Source: Loripinus fragilis (lineage: Eukaryota > Mollusca > Bivalvia > Lucinida > Lucinidae). From it: 64,000 nucleotides of DNA. The DNA lies in the NCBI GenBank assembly GCA_964019695.1, contig OZ026531.1, positions 7,077,701-7,141,700 of the forward strand. The letters run 5' to 3'. Numbering within the stretch: position 1 is the stretch's first letter; every line of letters begins with the position of its first letter. The position numbers and the translations under genes are program-made. Positions 22,101-37,100 of this stretch are shown here, piece after piece. Below the pieces are notes generated by a model, which worked only from the letters and a program-made list of their open reading frames with translations, made no database searches and was not told the DNA's origin.

Positions 22101-25100
22101 AGTGATTGGTTCCCCTTCCCTCACTTGAACCAGCGTCATTTCATCTTGAACCTTTTGTACATCCTCAACCTTATCAACAACTCCTTTTGATGGCTTTTCA
22201 ATCGCATCTATGTGTTTTGTAACATCAGCCGCGTTATCATCAACACTGGTGGGTTCATCAACTGTGGGCTTTACATCTTTAGCCTCATCAGCTTTGGGAA
22301 GCTCACCAACTTTGTCCATGAGCTTGAGTATATCTTTCAATGGTTTTTCAAGAACTTGATCATCTACCAGAGATATTATATCAGTCTTCTTGTCTGTGTC
22401 TTGTTCTGCTTGCACTGAAACCGCTACATCTTTATTGTCAGCTGATATGTCATTTATGACCTCAGTTGGGCCTTCGATCGGTTTATTATCCTCTTTGCTC
22501 ACACTTTCTTGTATATCAATTTGTTTTTCTGCAGGTTCTGATTCAGATACTGCAATCACTGCCTCTCTGATTTCTGGTTCCGAAATATCAGCATCAACAA
22601 CATCTAAAGGTTCATCAGCTTTACTAGCATTTACTTCAGTTGTACTGGATAATTCTTGTGTAGCACTACCAGATGGCTGAGATTGGGTTTCAGATGTACT
22701 ACTTTTTTCAATTTCTGGTTCGTTTTGTCCTGTACTTAATGATGTTTCTACTAGAGCTACTTCAATGTTTTCCTCAATACTTTTAGTAGATATTTTATTA
22801 GTTTCCTCTACAACTGCGCATACTGCCTCATCGTTCTGCTTACTATCATCTATTTCTTTGGCATCTATTACCTGAAAAGCTTCTTCTTTGGTGTCTTCCC
22901 CTGCTTTTATAAATTGTTCTTCTTTTACAGTTGCTTGAGTAGATTCTGTTAGTTCAATCTGTTCAAGTTTGGTGGTTTCAGAGTCGTTTGAGAGATCAAT
23001 TGTCTCGCCATCCTTTGCCTTGATATCTACTAACTGTGTATTCTTTTCTTTCGTAGACACATCTGCTTTTACATATTTTTCTTCATTCTCAGTTTCTTGA
23101 ATAGATTTTGATACCTCAACATGATCAATTTCTACAATTGCAGAATCAGCGTTTATCTCTTCTGGGGCAGTTTTACTTTCTTCTGTTACTTCACATTTTA
23201 TGTCAGACTTTGATTTTATATTTTCACTAAAATTTATTATATTAGGAACCTCTGGCCTAGTATCCTCAAGCCTTTCCATGTTATCATCTTTCAAAGGTGG
23301 CGATATCTTTTGTTCTTCAGATCTTTCTTCTGCTTCAAAAAGACTTTTAAGTGGCTCTTTATCATGCTCAATTGTTTTGGCGACAGTTAATTTTATGTCG
23401 CTCTCTAGATTATCTGCAGTCTGTTGTATTGAAATAACGTCTTCTTCTGTTTGTGACTTAGCTCCTATTTTATTAGTAATACTTTCAGCCTGAACATTCT
23501 CTTCCAAACTTGCTTTAGAGAGTATATCCTCATTCACAGTTTCCTCTAAGGTAGAAATACTTTCTGAACTTTCCTTAACTTCTAAAGATTTAAGTTCTGA
23601 TTTATCAGTACTTTCAGCAGTATCTTCTGCTTGGCTTGATTGCTTTTCTAAAGCCACTAATTGCTTACTTTCTTCAGAATCGTTTATGGCTGATTGGCTA
23701 TCTAAGCTGTTTCCATCTACTGTAGCCTTTTCCTTTTCAGAATGATCAGCACCTTCTACTATTTTACAATCAGCATCATCAGTTGCTTTTAATTGCCTAC
23801 CTCTGCGTCCCTTACCAAGTGTTATATCTGATATTTGTTTCAAAATATCGTCTCTTTCAGTCAGCGATAATTTTTCAAATGGGACAGTTTGACTTTTGTC
23901 ATTTTGGTTTATCGATTCAGGATCTATTTCTACTACTTCTAATTTCTCATTTTGTGCATCATTTTCTTTAATTTCGCTGTTCAATAATGAAGATTCTGAC
24001 AAACCTTCAGTCTTTGCTCGTTGATGTTTTTCGTCTACAATGTCAATGCTAGAATTATCCTGTGGCACATCAGGCTCACAAATGGTTTGCTCTAGGGTTG
24101 TCTCAGCGCTTATTTGATTTTCTGATTTTTCTTCTTTCAATGACTCCATATTTAGGTCATCATTGGCTTTTTCTGCGACATCATCAGACTTACTTTGTAC
24201 AACATCTGTACTCTCAAGTGTTGGCTCATTAATAGTTTCACTATGCTGTTGCTGTGATACTTTATCACTAGAAGACATGACCTTGAGTTGTTGAGACTCC
24301 TCTACCTCTAATGGATTTGCATTAGCTTCTATATTCTGTTTAGCAATGAGTTGTTCAGTCATTTCTGACGTCAAATTGTCCTGAGCCGAGGCTCTTCTAT
24401 ATTGTTGTGATCTTTTAGTAACTATTTCCTCCCTTCTGTCAACGTCCAGGTCATATGAGTCATCTTCATCAGTCGAAAAAGAGGGGTCTGCTTTTGTAGA
24501 TTTGGAATCTAATTGAAATTCATCGTCTGTCATGGACATCTTTTGTGTTACCAATAGTTGATCCGTGACTTCAGACGTCAAACTGTCCTGGGCAGAAGGT
24601 CTTCTGAACTGCTGAGATTTACTAGACAAGGTTTGCTCCTGTCTATCAATATCTAATTCAAACGAATCACCTTCATTTACAGTGTTCTGCATTTCTATTT
24701 CTTTTGTTTCAGAATTCAATACTGCATCGTCTTCGTTTAAGATAATCTTTTCTTTTGTGGAAAGTTGCTCGACCAGTTCAGATGTCAGATTGTCTGTGGC
24801 TGATGGCCTTCTGAATTGTTGTGACCTTTTTGTGACAGTGTGTTCACTTCTATCTATATCTAAGTCATATGACTCTTCGTCTTCAGCAGATCCAACTAAC
24901 CCTTCTTCAGATACACAGATTTGTTCATTTACTTTACTTGAAACATCAAACTTACTTTTGTCACTAGATGTAACACCTAGAACTGAATCAAGGCCTACAT
25001 TTTGTTGTTCTGCAACCTTCTCCGTTATAGATGTTTTACTCTTTTCAATTTCGACAAAAGATTCCTCAGACACTTGTATTTGGACATCATGCTTATCAAG

Positions 25101-28100
25101 TTTAGTTGTTTCCTTTTCTGTTGCCACCTTCATTATATTTGCATCTAATATAGTTAAAGCATCTGTTTCATTTACGCGTGTTTCTTTATTAATGCTTGCT
25201 GAAAAGCTTTCTTGGTGAGATTCTGCTGTTATAAGATCTGTAACTTCCTGTTTGCTGGAAAAATTAGTTTGAACGGTAATCTTATCTGCAGTATCAATTC
25301 TGTCCTCTGAAAGTTTAAGGTCATTCTCTTGTACAAAACTTTGACTCTGACTAGCAGCTTGTGATTCAAAAGTCTTATCATATCCTTCAAATAACAATCC
25401 TAACTTGCTTTTCTCAATTTTGTCTCCTGAAACAAATTGAGACTCTTCTGTTTGTTTGATTATTTCCCATTCAGACAAAGGATGGGTCGCTTCCTCTGCC
25501 TCTACATCTTTGCCATGTGCGAAAAGAAATTTTCCTGCCAAGATACTCGCTTCATGATCATCCACATGTTCCCAGTCAATATTTTCTTCAATATGATCAG
25601 TATGTTCATGTTTAGAAGTGCAGAAATGGTGTCCAACATCATCATCTTGGTATAGTTCATAAGCTACTACAGTGAGATCACCTCCTTCCATTTTTAGATT
25701 TTTAACGTTTTCTGTCTCAACAATAACTTGGTTTTCCGATGGAGTGTCTAATTCAGACTCCATTGAATGACCTGAATCTCCGACTGATGTATCTAAGTCT
25801 CCCTTCCTATTTCCAAGAGAGTCCGTATTGTTAGTGTTTACCTTGTTTTTACCATGAAGGTATTTTTGCATCTCAAGAATGGACTCATTATTTAAATTAA
25901 TATCTGGATCACTTGAGATTGAACTGCCGCGTGATGTTATACCACTATCAAGTGTCCAACGTCGTGATTTCGAATCTCCAGCAACTGCCTCAGCGAATAG
26001 TTCTTCCTCGTTTCTTCTATCTGTGTTTATGCTTGAATGAGCTGTTATATCACCAGTTTTGTCTATGTTGGTATGATTTAGGTGTTCTTCCGAATCACCA
26101 TTGATATCCCATTTAGAGTGCTGATCAATAACGCTGTCTTCTGATTGGTCAGATGAATTTTGTCTCTTCTGCTCAAATATAAGTGGTCGCCGTTGACTGT
26201 CTAATAAATCAAATGACATAGAATGGATAGATGTGATGTCATCATCTACGTGTGGGGCTCCTTCTGAAACGAAAAATGTATAATACAGTCGAATCTCAAA
26301 ACTTGGGGGTCATCGTGCCAAGAGATTTTATTACGAAGTATCAGTAGTTCAATTCTTATGGAGGTAGACATAAAATACAAAACACCAAAAATTATCATTA
26401 GCAGTTTTTCCTATCTAACATATGTTTTGGGTGCGTAAAAGAAACGTCTTCTTTTACACACCAAAACCATATGTTTTATACATGTAGACAGTCATGAAAA
26501 TAGTTTTAAAAAGGTCATATCATCTGAACATGCTGAATCCAGTTATTCAAAATTGATCTATAATTAATGAGTTCGGAGTTCAAATTATAGGGGTTTTAGT
26601 GTATACAGTAAAATCTCTGTAACTGGTACTCCGCTAAAGCCGAGTTTATTTGAAAAAAAACTTGTTGAATTCAAGTCAACGAGTAAGCCTGTATTTCTGA
26701 AACAGTTTGCTTATTTTCTGCAAAAATATACATTGTAAGTGACCAGCAACGGACATTTTGATCATATTTTCATTACGAAACGTTGAACGTAAAATTGCAT
26801 TTACCTTTTTTTATCCATACTCTTAAGGTACTCAAAGAGACGGTTCTTTTGAGTACCAATAACATATACTTAACGCCAGTAAAAACGCAACTTTTAGAGT
26901 ATAACCTTACTTGAGATTTAATGCTATTTTATCATTCTAACATAATAAAAGCATAACACTATGGTCGCGATATCAAGCTGATAGTCCTTTGGTGCAGATA
27001 AAGCAGTCCAGATAAGCCAGGCTGTATTTTTTGATAAAGGGACACAACCCGAACTTCGACACAAAAACTGCAAAATCACCTTATTAATCTAGATATCAGA
27101 TCTTCATTATGAATGGCTCTTTTGGATTCAAACTTTCGGAAAATCTCAACATTGCTCTACTTTCTATGCATACGCAACAGATTTTTTTTGTCTTGACGTT
27201 TTGACCTTCAAAATGGTCATCAAAGTTTCAGCATGAAAACCGGAAGTTAACAAAAATGCGACACTGTCGACGGTAAATATTGCGAGAAATGATAAACATG
27301 GGCTATGACCTTACAACATTACGTATGCCAATTTTTAAATGATTCAGTTTTATTGAAGCTTTAGTGATTTCTCAAATTTTGGGGAAATTTCACGAAAAAA
27401 TGAAATTTATAACATAAATTTTAGGTCCTTCCAACAAAGTAAATTTTGTGTTGTAAGCCGTTTTATTGTTTGTTTGAGTGAAACGCAGTACTTGCATGCT
27501 GAAATTTAATAAAATTTCAAGATTTAATATGGTTACCAAAAAATTTGATGAATTTGTCATTTTCTCCAAAATTTTTGGCAGAAGTGTGCAATTGAGCCCA
27601 AGTTTCGGTAAAACGTTCTCCTACGTTAGGGACGCTTGTTAGTATAAAGACAAAGTGAATCAAGCTGATATTTATAGGAAAAATAACACTTGTACCAGTT
27701 GCGTTTTTAATGGCTTTAAGTATATGTTTGGTTATGAAATGAAAGTAATACTTTTTAATCATAGAAAGTGACTGTCTGGATGCCTGAATTCGATAGGATC
27801 ATACCAGCGTAAGGACTGAATAGAAGGAAGGTTGGAATATGGATATGGTGTTTGATGTGCAAAATTGCCATATAAAAACCTCTATTTATCTCATTGACTG
27901 GGTCATTGCACAATCTTGCATCAACACGGTGAATATATACAGACGTCGACAAAAAACGCCACATCTGGAAGCAAACATGAATATCTCTTAGACTGAAAAG
28001 ACTAAAGTTGTGAATTTTAGTGCACAAGAACGTCTGATCAGTCAAGCATGAGAAAATATAAATTTTCAGATTGAGAAAACAACCTCGTTTTGAGACAGGG

Positions 28101-31100
28101 TCATCAATTCATGCGAAACAATATTGTAGCCACGTTTGCTTTGTTCCCAGACACTGTATACCCATTGGCAACAAAGACATGTTTGACCACTGTAAAATCG
28201 TCTCTAGACTTCAGAAAAGGCGTTTATAATGTTCAGGCAATGTTTTATGCTTGTGCTGAACAAGACAACTTACCCCATCCACAATTTCGCCATTAGACTC
28301 GCCATGTATTTGAGTTAAAATTAAACTTAATGGCTTTGGAAAGTGGTTGAAACATTGTTACGAGTCATTTGCGAAAGTCTATTTGCTTTAATCAGCAACG
28401 ACTGCTGAAGAAACTCAATCTTGCTCGTGTTCCAGGCGGCCGTTTTGGGTGACGTTAACGAAGACATCAAATTGGTCATTGAGAGTGACAGCTCATCTTT
28501 TAGTGCGTAAGGTTATGTAGCCATATTCTTGGTGTATTAACTAACATGCCCCTTGTCATTTTCCTTCACTTAAGCTAAACGAGTACGTTGACAAGTTTCA
28601 TAAACAGACCTTACATTTTATCTTTAAATATGACGTCATAATTTTATACAATTATTGCTCGCAGGCATGACTGTTTGAAAAGTTGATCCAAACATAATTA
28701 TGCAGCACAGACTGAGTGCAAGTTCAAATTGAAATCATAAGCGAATGTGATGAATAATGCCGTAATGTGTACGTTGAACCTATATGACGTATTCAGGATA
28801 ATACGGTAACTTTATATCAAATTTTAACCTCGCCCAACCTCTACATGAATAAGAAGTAGGTTAATTACCAATATTTTATACTATTGTTTTGAAAACAGTG
28901 ATTATGAGAGAGTCTTTTTTGTGGATCTTTTATGTTTTTGTTCTGTCTTGTGTTTGTTATGTCTTTGTGTGCGTATGTTTATATGTGCCTTGTGGTCACC
29001 TGCTGGGAAAGGGCTGACCTCTTGGCTCTAGTTTGTGGTGTCTAACTGTGAGTGTGTCACTTTCCCATTGGTATCCTGGGTCAGGTGTGGTACTTGATTG
29101 TATCGATTCCTGATCCTTGCACCCTTACTTACTATTTTTGTCGACGTAAGTATAGCATGGGTATTATGCGACATTCTGCATGCCCAATCACTGTCGATAT
29201 CTCTTAAATTGCGCGACAGTGGGTCAGGACATAGACTCAATGACCACCATAGCCTTAAACTTGCACCAGTAGGTTAGTGTCCGATGCCCGTCTTTGGCTG
29301 GGCCTACCTTGGCTCAACTGTGGGTATTTTCTTTAGCTCTGAATGTCTGCGAGTTAAGAGTCTTTTTCTCGGTTTCATCAATGTATGGTACTGATGTTTC
29401 AAAGATGCACAATAATAGGACTATTCTATTTTGTCATTGAAACAGGCTGTATCACTGCAGTTTGGGACAGTTAATGATATAAATACCATTTTCCTGGATA
29501 AGTTCATATGTTTTGTTTACAACGATTCTCATCTATCTTTGAATCATCAGTGAATTGTTTTGGTAGTTTCTCTGTGTTGAAGCATTGATCTCAGTTCGAG
29601 CTAAGCAAGTTTTATGTTTATTAACAGCGATACCAAACGAGCACACACCATCGGGCCACCATCGGCCCGCTTTTAGATATTTACTGATATAGCGTTTGGG
29701 GGTTGGATTCTTAAATGAAATAACTTTCTATTATAACAAACCACGTGTAAGGCTCTTTTTCTAGGAGATAGTGTTCGTATATAGGGCAGGTTGATCAGTG
29801 ATAAACGATTTCAGAGTTTATGCTTTGGTTACCAATTTGGTTCTATTTTACCTGTATAATTGGGCGAATGAACTTGTCTGAACTCTGATTATTCTAGCTT
29901 TGATCTTTATCAGAAAGTTGAGAAATTCTTGGTAAATGAGCCCAAGTTGTGGTATAAATAAAAACTATATACATGTTGTATTGTCTAAGATAAAATGGCA
30001 CGTAAGATAAAATTAGCTTCGCTAGCAGAGCATTACTGGGGTTTCAGCTTTTATTTTGGCCGTTTTGTTTTTGTTTTGAGTTGGTTTGAATATTGCTGTA
30101 TATATTTTTATTTGTTGCTGTTGCATTTGTTTCATTTTCTGTTTTTCGGGGCGGGATGGGGAGCTGGGATAAATTGTCTTATTTACATATATATCAAGCC
30201 CAAAGTTAGACTGGCTCTAGTCTTAAAAACATTTTTCATCAGTGTGTCATTTCATATACTCGTAGCTAGTCTAACTCTAATGGCTCTGTTTTAAAAAACA
30301 GAGCCAACAGAGTTAGACTACCTACAAGTATATGAAATGACACAAAACAGAGCCATCAGAGTTAGACTACATGTAGCTACAAGTTTATGAAATGACACAT
30401 TGATGAAAAAATGTTATAATGACTGGAGCCGGTCTAGCCCAAAGAATAATGACGGTCATATAATTCGTAGACTATATATAGAATCTATACTATGCACAAT
30501 AAGTTTAGCCATTTCTTATGTTTCGCATCTTTATGTGATCATCTTGTGTGCAATATCGAACAATTTCAAATGCAATGACGAGAACAGGATCTTAGGCAAA
30601 TGAAACCACGATTTTACAGACGCCATCCTTTAAATAGGCATTTGGAGAAAGCAAGAATTGCAGCAAGGGCCAGTAAGCGAAAATAATATCCGTTGTACAT
30701 GTTGTAGGTCAATGCTAAAATGATAGCATGTGATTTCTCGTTTGGTGGTCTTACATCTTATTCATGTATCATTCGCCTATAAAAACTATTGGTTATGTGA
30801 CAGATGTGATAGAGATTTCATGCTGAAAAAATCGGCTGCCATCAATGACGTCAAAACGTAGTCATCATTTGATTATTACTCTTCTAATGTTAATCGGTGT
30901 GCCAATTCAACAGAGACTAAGTTTACAAAGACGTCATAGGCTTACAATGCAATTGATCTTATGGTTGATTAAAAACTTAAGTTGCTGGAAAATGGTGCGA
31001 CGCATTTGCGAGATAATGGTGACGTTAGATTTTATCCTTCGGCGCGTGCTCTATAGCCATGAAGCTGAATGTGTTGGAAGGCATAAAACAGTTTCACTTG

Positions 31101-34100
31101 TCAGTGTGGTTCAAGAAAAACCGACTAGAGACACCGTTTAAAGGCGGTAACGTAAAATCATTAATAAAAACGTCAAATTGTAAAAAGATGTCCTTAATTT
31201 CTCGTAGAAAGTTCCGAAAATTGTAGCATTTGCTATGCATTTTATGGTTTCAGTGACAATTGCTTGGAAATGTTTGTTGGCTTCCCCCAATGATCAGAAA
31301 TACCCACGTTACCGGCTAGTCTCAAAATTTAACGTCACTTTAGCAATACCATATTTTTTAAATGGAAATTCTTGTCAGATGTTCGGCGCTTGTATCTTCA
31401 TGGCAGAAAATGAAACTTGAGATCTGATGTGGATGGGCTCACCCATACAAAACAATTGCTAAACTTATTGTGCATAATATATATCATATATAAACATAAA
31501 CCCCTTTTCTCAGGTGGAACACAACAGGATTAGCATAACCCCATCACCCCTAATTTTTTGATGTAAACTGTTCCACTTTAAATTGTAGAAGAGTACATTG
31601 TGTTAGCCAATCCTGAAACAAACTGCAAACATTGAGATAAAAAAAAGCAAAAAAAAAAAAAAATAAGCAAACGGTGTAGATCCAGATGAGATGGCTCATA
31701 TTAGCTAGGCGGCTAAGAGCCAAATTTTGGCCTGATTGTGCTATTCCGGATACAAGCATGGAATTTGGCACAATTGTAGACCATGACTGACTAAGCAGAA
31801 TAGGATATAGAACCACATTGGGAAATGCCTACTGCGCATGCGCAAAGCATTTTCTGATTTTAGGCAGTTATCATAGAGCTTTCATACAGTTTGACTTTCA
31901 AGAAGGGGTCATGTTGGCTGTAGAATAATAAAATGTGGCAGAACTGATGTTAATTGTTTGTAGCTTAGTCCTCTCTATTCTTTAATTGCTGCGCATGCGC
32001 ATAAAATTTGAATTTTGTTCAAAGATGGTATTCTGTTTCTCTTTTATTATAAACTGCACAAAGTCCGATGCCCCTATCAAAGGACCAAAGCATGTCTTCA
32101 ATATACATGATATAGGGACCTACAAACCTGTTTAGATGCGCATGCGCAGTGGGTTTCTTTTAACTGGATGTTGCTTCGATGCTTTACAAAGCCCCATTTA
32201 TTTACGTATAAGCTTTAAAAAAAGCTCTGTCTAAGCTAAACATATATACAATTGTTATAAGACTTAAAAGTCAAGTTTTAAGAAAAGAGGATAGTAGGCT
32301 TGTGGCAGACAGACAGACATGCAATCAGTGTTTTTTTGCTCAAGTTCAAAGCCCTTGGAATACTGGACAGACGCGCTCACCACATGAGCTACCAGGGTAG
32401 TCCAAAGTCACCACCACATATTTTCTTTGTGTTGACCAATTCGGATTGTTTTGACTTGGGGACGTCTCTGAAAAGTTATGTTTTAAGCCAAGGCAGTGAT
32501 GTAGCCTATATAGGTCACTGGCAAAGGGCATTATACCTTTTTGATAGACAAACAGACAGAGTCATAGACAGACAGACATACAGGTAGGCAGACACATATA
32601 TTCTGCCGTGCTTGAGCTCACAGACCTCATACTGTATGTCGTTGGACTGTCTCCAAACTGTCAGTGAACTGTATATTATGTATATTTCAAGTGTCACACT
32701 TCCCATAAGCGACCCATACCAAACACTAGTTAGTCTATGCCAGTCTATTTTATGTGGATATGATAACGTAACATTTTGTGGGGGGGTGCCTGATATGCCT
32801 CAAAGTTTTGGTTGTGAAGCTACTGACTGGCTTCGAGGTATTTGGTCCTCCTGTAAAAGATTTCGCACTTGCAGTCAGTGTTGTCATTTTGGATGGAGCC
32901 TCCGTTGTTCAGATACCTAAAGGTGTAAGGGCTAGCACTGTTCAGTGAGCAGTATACAAACAATGTTTTAAAACGTTACATAATATCCACTTTTTGTGCA
33001 GTTGGTCGACAGGATATAGTGAGTAGCACATGTTAGGCGAACAGTTTAAAAGCATCAACAAGGGAAAAATGAGGACACGACATCCACCGGCGGGTCGGTC
33101 CATCCAATAACTGTCGTACCGGAAAACTGGCAATATTTCTTGTGAGAAGATGACAATAATTTATTCCATTATCTTTCAAAATGCTGTGTTTCCTGGACAT
33201 AAGATATGCCAACTAAGAAACAATAATCACAGATTGAGATCAGGTGTTGCACGGGGAGAGTGTGACAATACTCTAGAGAGAACCCTGCATTTTACGAGAG
33301 AAGAAGCTGGGTCTTAGTGTGTCCAGCTTGCGATATGCCTTCATTTGCGCCTTGTTTGCACGAGGAGGCAGATACAAGATTATTTGCTTGTGCTTGGGAA
33401 GCAGCTAAAAGGCCTAACAAGAAAATAAGCAGTTGCGCTGTTGATACTGATGTAGTAGTTCTGGTCTTACCTGTGGTGCAACAGTTGTGAGTGGATGAAC
33501 TGTGGGATTGGCAAAAATCGCCGGGTATCGTTGGTGTGAAATCAAATTGTATTGCTTTTTTTCATTCACTCACAGGGTGCAATAAAACATACTTTCTCCT
33601 TGGTCGTAGAAAACGATGGGTAAGCTTTCCAGCTGTAACTGGGTATTTTGTAAAAATGAACTCTCTCTCTGAAAAGCCACCTACAGATTACCTTTGCACC
33701 ATTGAACGATTCATCACTGTACTGTATGGTAGAACAAACAAGCACCTACATGAACATAGACATGGCTAGATAACATCTGTTTACCAAAAAGGTTTGTTCG
33801 ATGAAATGACAGCCCTTACGATATATGGCTTTGAACCAGCACATTTTAAAGGCAGCATATCAAGGCTCATGTAATAGGGTCAGTGCTAGAACAGGGGAAA
33901 TGATTACCAAGTCAAGCATACTGGGATGGGTACGACTAGACACTGGAATGTAAAGTCCACTGTGGACCACCACATTACAAGCATTAAAGTCTTCTCTTGA
34001 ACTTGTGAGATATGGCTGTCTTCAAGGTTGCAGAAGTAGAAAATGCAGCCCTCCAATGTACGACCTTTTGTGTATGTTGTTGCAACTTTGAACACTACAT

Positions 34101-37100
34101 TTCTGTAAATTGATGTTTGTTTTTAAAATTGGTAATGTTGAATAACTGAAAATTCTTGAAAAGGCTGTGCCATATCTGCTTATATGCAGATTATGGCACA
34201 TATTGCCAGCTCGCTTGGTTAAATGTCACTTTGAAAATGTATACGTTTGTATATACGATCAACGTGATCTTGTCATCTTGGTCCAGGTGCCAAGTAATCA
34301 AAAATATACGCATAACAATGCATGGACATAAGTCCAAAAGACATTTAAACGCTCTTCAGTAAACTCTATAACATAAGTTACAGTCAAAGCTACATGGCGG
34401 TTAGTAGTCATTCAAGAACATAATGGGTAAACCATGCATGTCCCAAGCATAACAAGAGAAATTAATTCATGTCAAATGCTGCACTAGAGAACCACTGTAC
34501 TCGAACAGCATGGTCATCGCGGGTTGGCTGTCGAGGAAGGCACAAAATATACATAAGTGTACCTGGCTGTTAAAAAGTGTAATATCATTGTCAATATTAA
34601 CTTTTGAACATATTCATTGCTTATTATTGTCACTTATATATCCAGCTGTGTATCTGCTGCTCAAAGATTTATGTGAGTTAAGCGTTAGTCGATACAGCAC
34701 CTGAGTTATGCCAAAAAGGTGATATTTTTTCCTGAAAAAGGATGGAAGGCATTTTTGTTTGTGTTCTGAAATATATGCTTGCTTTAGTTAGTTTAGATAA
34801 AATGCAAAATATTAGTATTCGAAATCTGAGGACAGGGCATTCTGAAAGTTATTCAAGTGAAACTGGTTTAAGCCCTCCAGTAAAATACTTTAACTGACCG
34901 TTCCAAGGCGGTACTTCTTTGGTGGATCATTTGTGTTATTTCTGTAGTGTGTTTGTCATGCTTTCGCGTCTGCCCATTGCTGCCTTGTGGTCACCTGCTG
35001 GGAAAGGGCTGACCTCTTGACTATCATTTGTGGTTTTAAATTATGTGGTTGTTACTTTCCCATTTGGTATCCTGGGTCAGGTGTGGTACTTGATTGTATC
35101 GATTCCTGATCTTTGCCCCATTTCTTACTTTCATACTGTACCCATAGCACTACATATATCGGCTGTTCTGTTTCAGTGACCGGGTCATTGATTGCCTACA
35201 AATTGATTATATTTTGACCCTCGACTATTAGTACAATGGCCTTAACTACTCAAATTTTGCGTACAGCTACAAAATGGTTTGCAACTTCACGAAAAATAAA
35301 CAGAGATATGCAAACCATTCTATTCATTCACTTATTTGTATTCTTCATTATGAGATGTCATAAATCATAACTAATGACTAAATCAGTGTCTTATTAATCT
35401 ATGAACACATTTCGTACACATAAAAATCCCACTGGCTATCCAGAAATTGACTGGTACTTAGCTAGTTTTAGAATTTAAGGGCTGCATTTGTCCCAGAATG
35501 GATTTAAATACCTAAGTGATGATTGCAACTGAGAACATCTTCATGAAAATTAATAGTTGTAAAAAAACTAGCTTATAGAATGGATCACAGTAGACCAAGG
35601 TAATATAGTGTGTGCCCTCATCGACTGTAACCAACCCGCGATGACTGCACTATTCTAGTGCAGTGGCTCTCAAGCGTGAATGCATGCGCAGCAAAAATTA
35701 TTTGATAAATGATTGCGCAGAAACACATTTATTTCCCAGTCAGAAGATATAAGTATTCCATTTCTTCAATGGTTTCTACCGTTTTGACATCATTAAACAA
35801 GATAACCGGAAGTATTAGTTGGTTTGCGCATGCGTAATTATAGAAACTTTTTTAAAATGTATTTGTTTATGTCTTTTAGGACATTTAGAGATATAGTGGG
35901 TCGATTTTTACCATGTTAAACGCAAATATTGGTCTGTCTAGTCAAGTGAGACCAAATTTCCTATAACGGAAGTGAATTTTGCCTTGCGCATGCGCAGTGG
36001 AAATTAGTCGAAGTGGTTCTATATCTAAAAATCTTCAGCTCACCAGGCTTAACAAGTGTGGAAAGTTTCATGCTTGTATCCGGAATAGCACAATCTTGGC
36101 CCTTAGCCGCCAGGCTATATGAGCCATCTCATCTGGATCTAAACTGTTTTCCAACCCTGTTTTCAGGTCGGTAGTGGTGCAAGGATTCGTTCAAAAGACA
36201 GCTTCAAATGAATGCTATATTCTAGACAGGCTCCAGTCCTTAAAGCAATCTTTCATCAATGCGCCATAGGATATACTTGTAGCTAGTCCTATTCCGATGG
36301 CTCTAAAACAGAGGCATCAGAGTAATACTAGCCACACGTATATGATATGGCGCATTGGTGAAAAATTGTTTTAAGGACTGGAGCCAGTCTAGCTACATTC
36401 GAGAGACTTGTATAGTAAACTGGTAACGTGTTTTTTCCTAACAACCAAAACTATGTATATTTCGCGTGATAAGACAAATAAATGGATTGATTAAGTACCC
36501 TGTGTCTTACTGTTTTATGTCCCTTTTATACGAATTAAGCAACAAACACAGCAGCAACAAAGCAAAAGAACAGCACAAAATGCTACACAACAGAAACTCA
36601 AAATGAATTCTGGATGGGTCATTCGATATTTGCATTAAACATGGATCGAGCAAGGGGCACCGTGAACAGGCTATGGTGAACAGGCTGACCAGGGATTTTG
36701 GTTTCTATGCCATCATTTGGAGGGTAAACAATATGTGACCATGTATAAATTTGTCTTTGCGTACCTTGATTGATTCAAATAATGTTTCGATAAAGGCCCA
36801 TGGTACCTTTCAAACATTTTGATTTCTCATTTCTACATGTAGCAAACTGGCATTCCGGGTCACAGAACTTTGGTGCATGTAAGCAGCTCGGACACTCTAC
36901 CTGATAATACAACTACAGTATGTTGTCGGACTCCAAAACAGGCCCCTGCAGTGAAAAGACCAATATGCTAAATGCACATTGAATAGTGTTATTGTCTGAG
37001 TGCGAACGTACAGTGACTGTGGACGGCCATTTCGGTGGCATTATATTATAACGTTACCAAAATCTGTAAACCACGGGTGGGCTACCCATTTTAATGCATG

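Noticed and set aside
24682..25218. Plus-strand 178-codon frame
   Set aside because: Antisense shadow of the giant exon 22082-26263, whose minus frame is far longer and has good splice sites.
31677..32170. CpG-island promoter suggested by TGCGCATGCGCA clusters
   Set aside because: The surrounding DNA is AT-rich and the same arrangement occurs in the inverted copy at 35640-36150, so it belongs to a repeat and not to a gene start.
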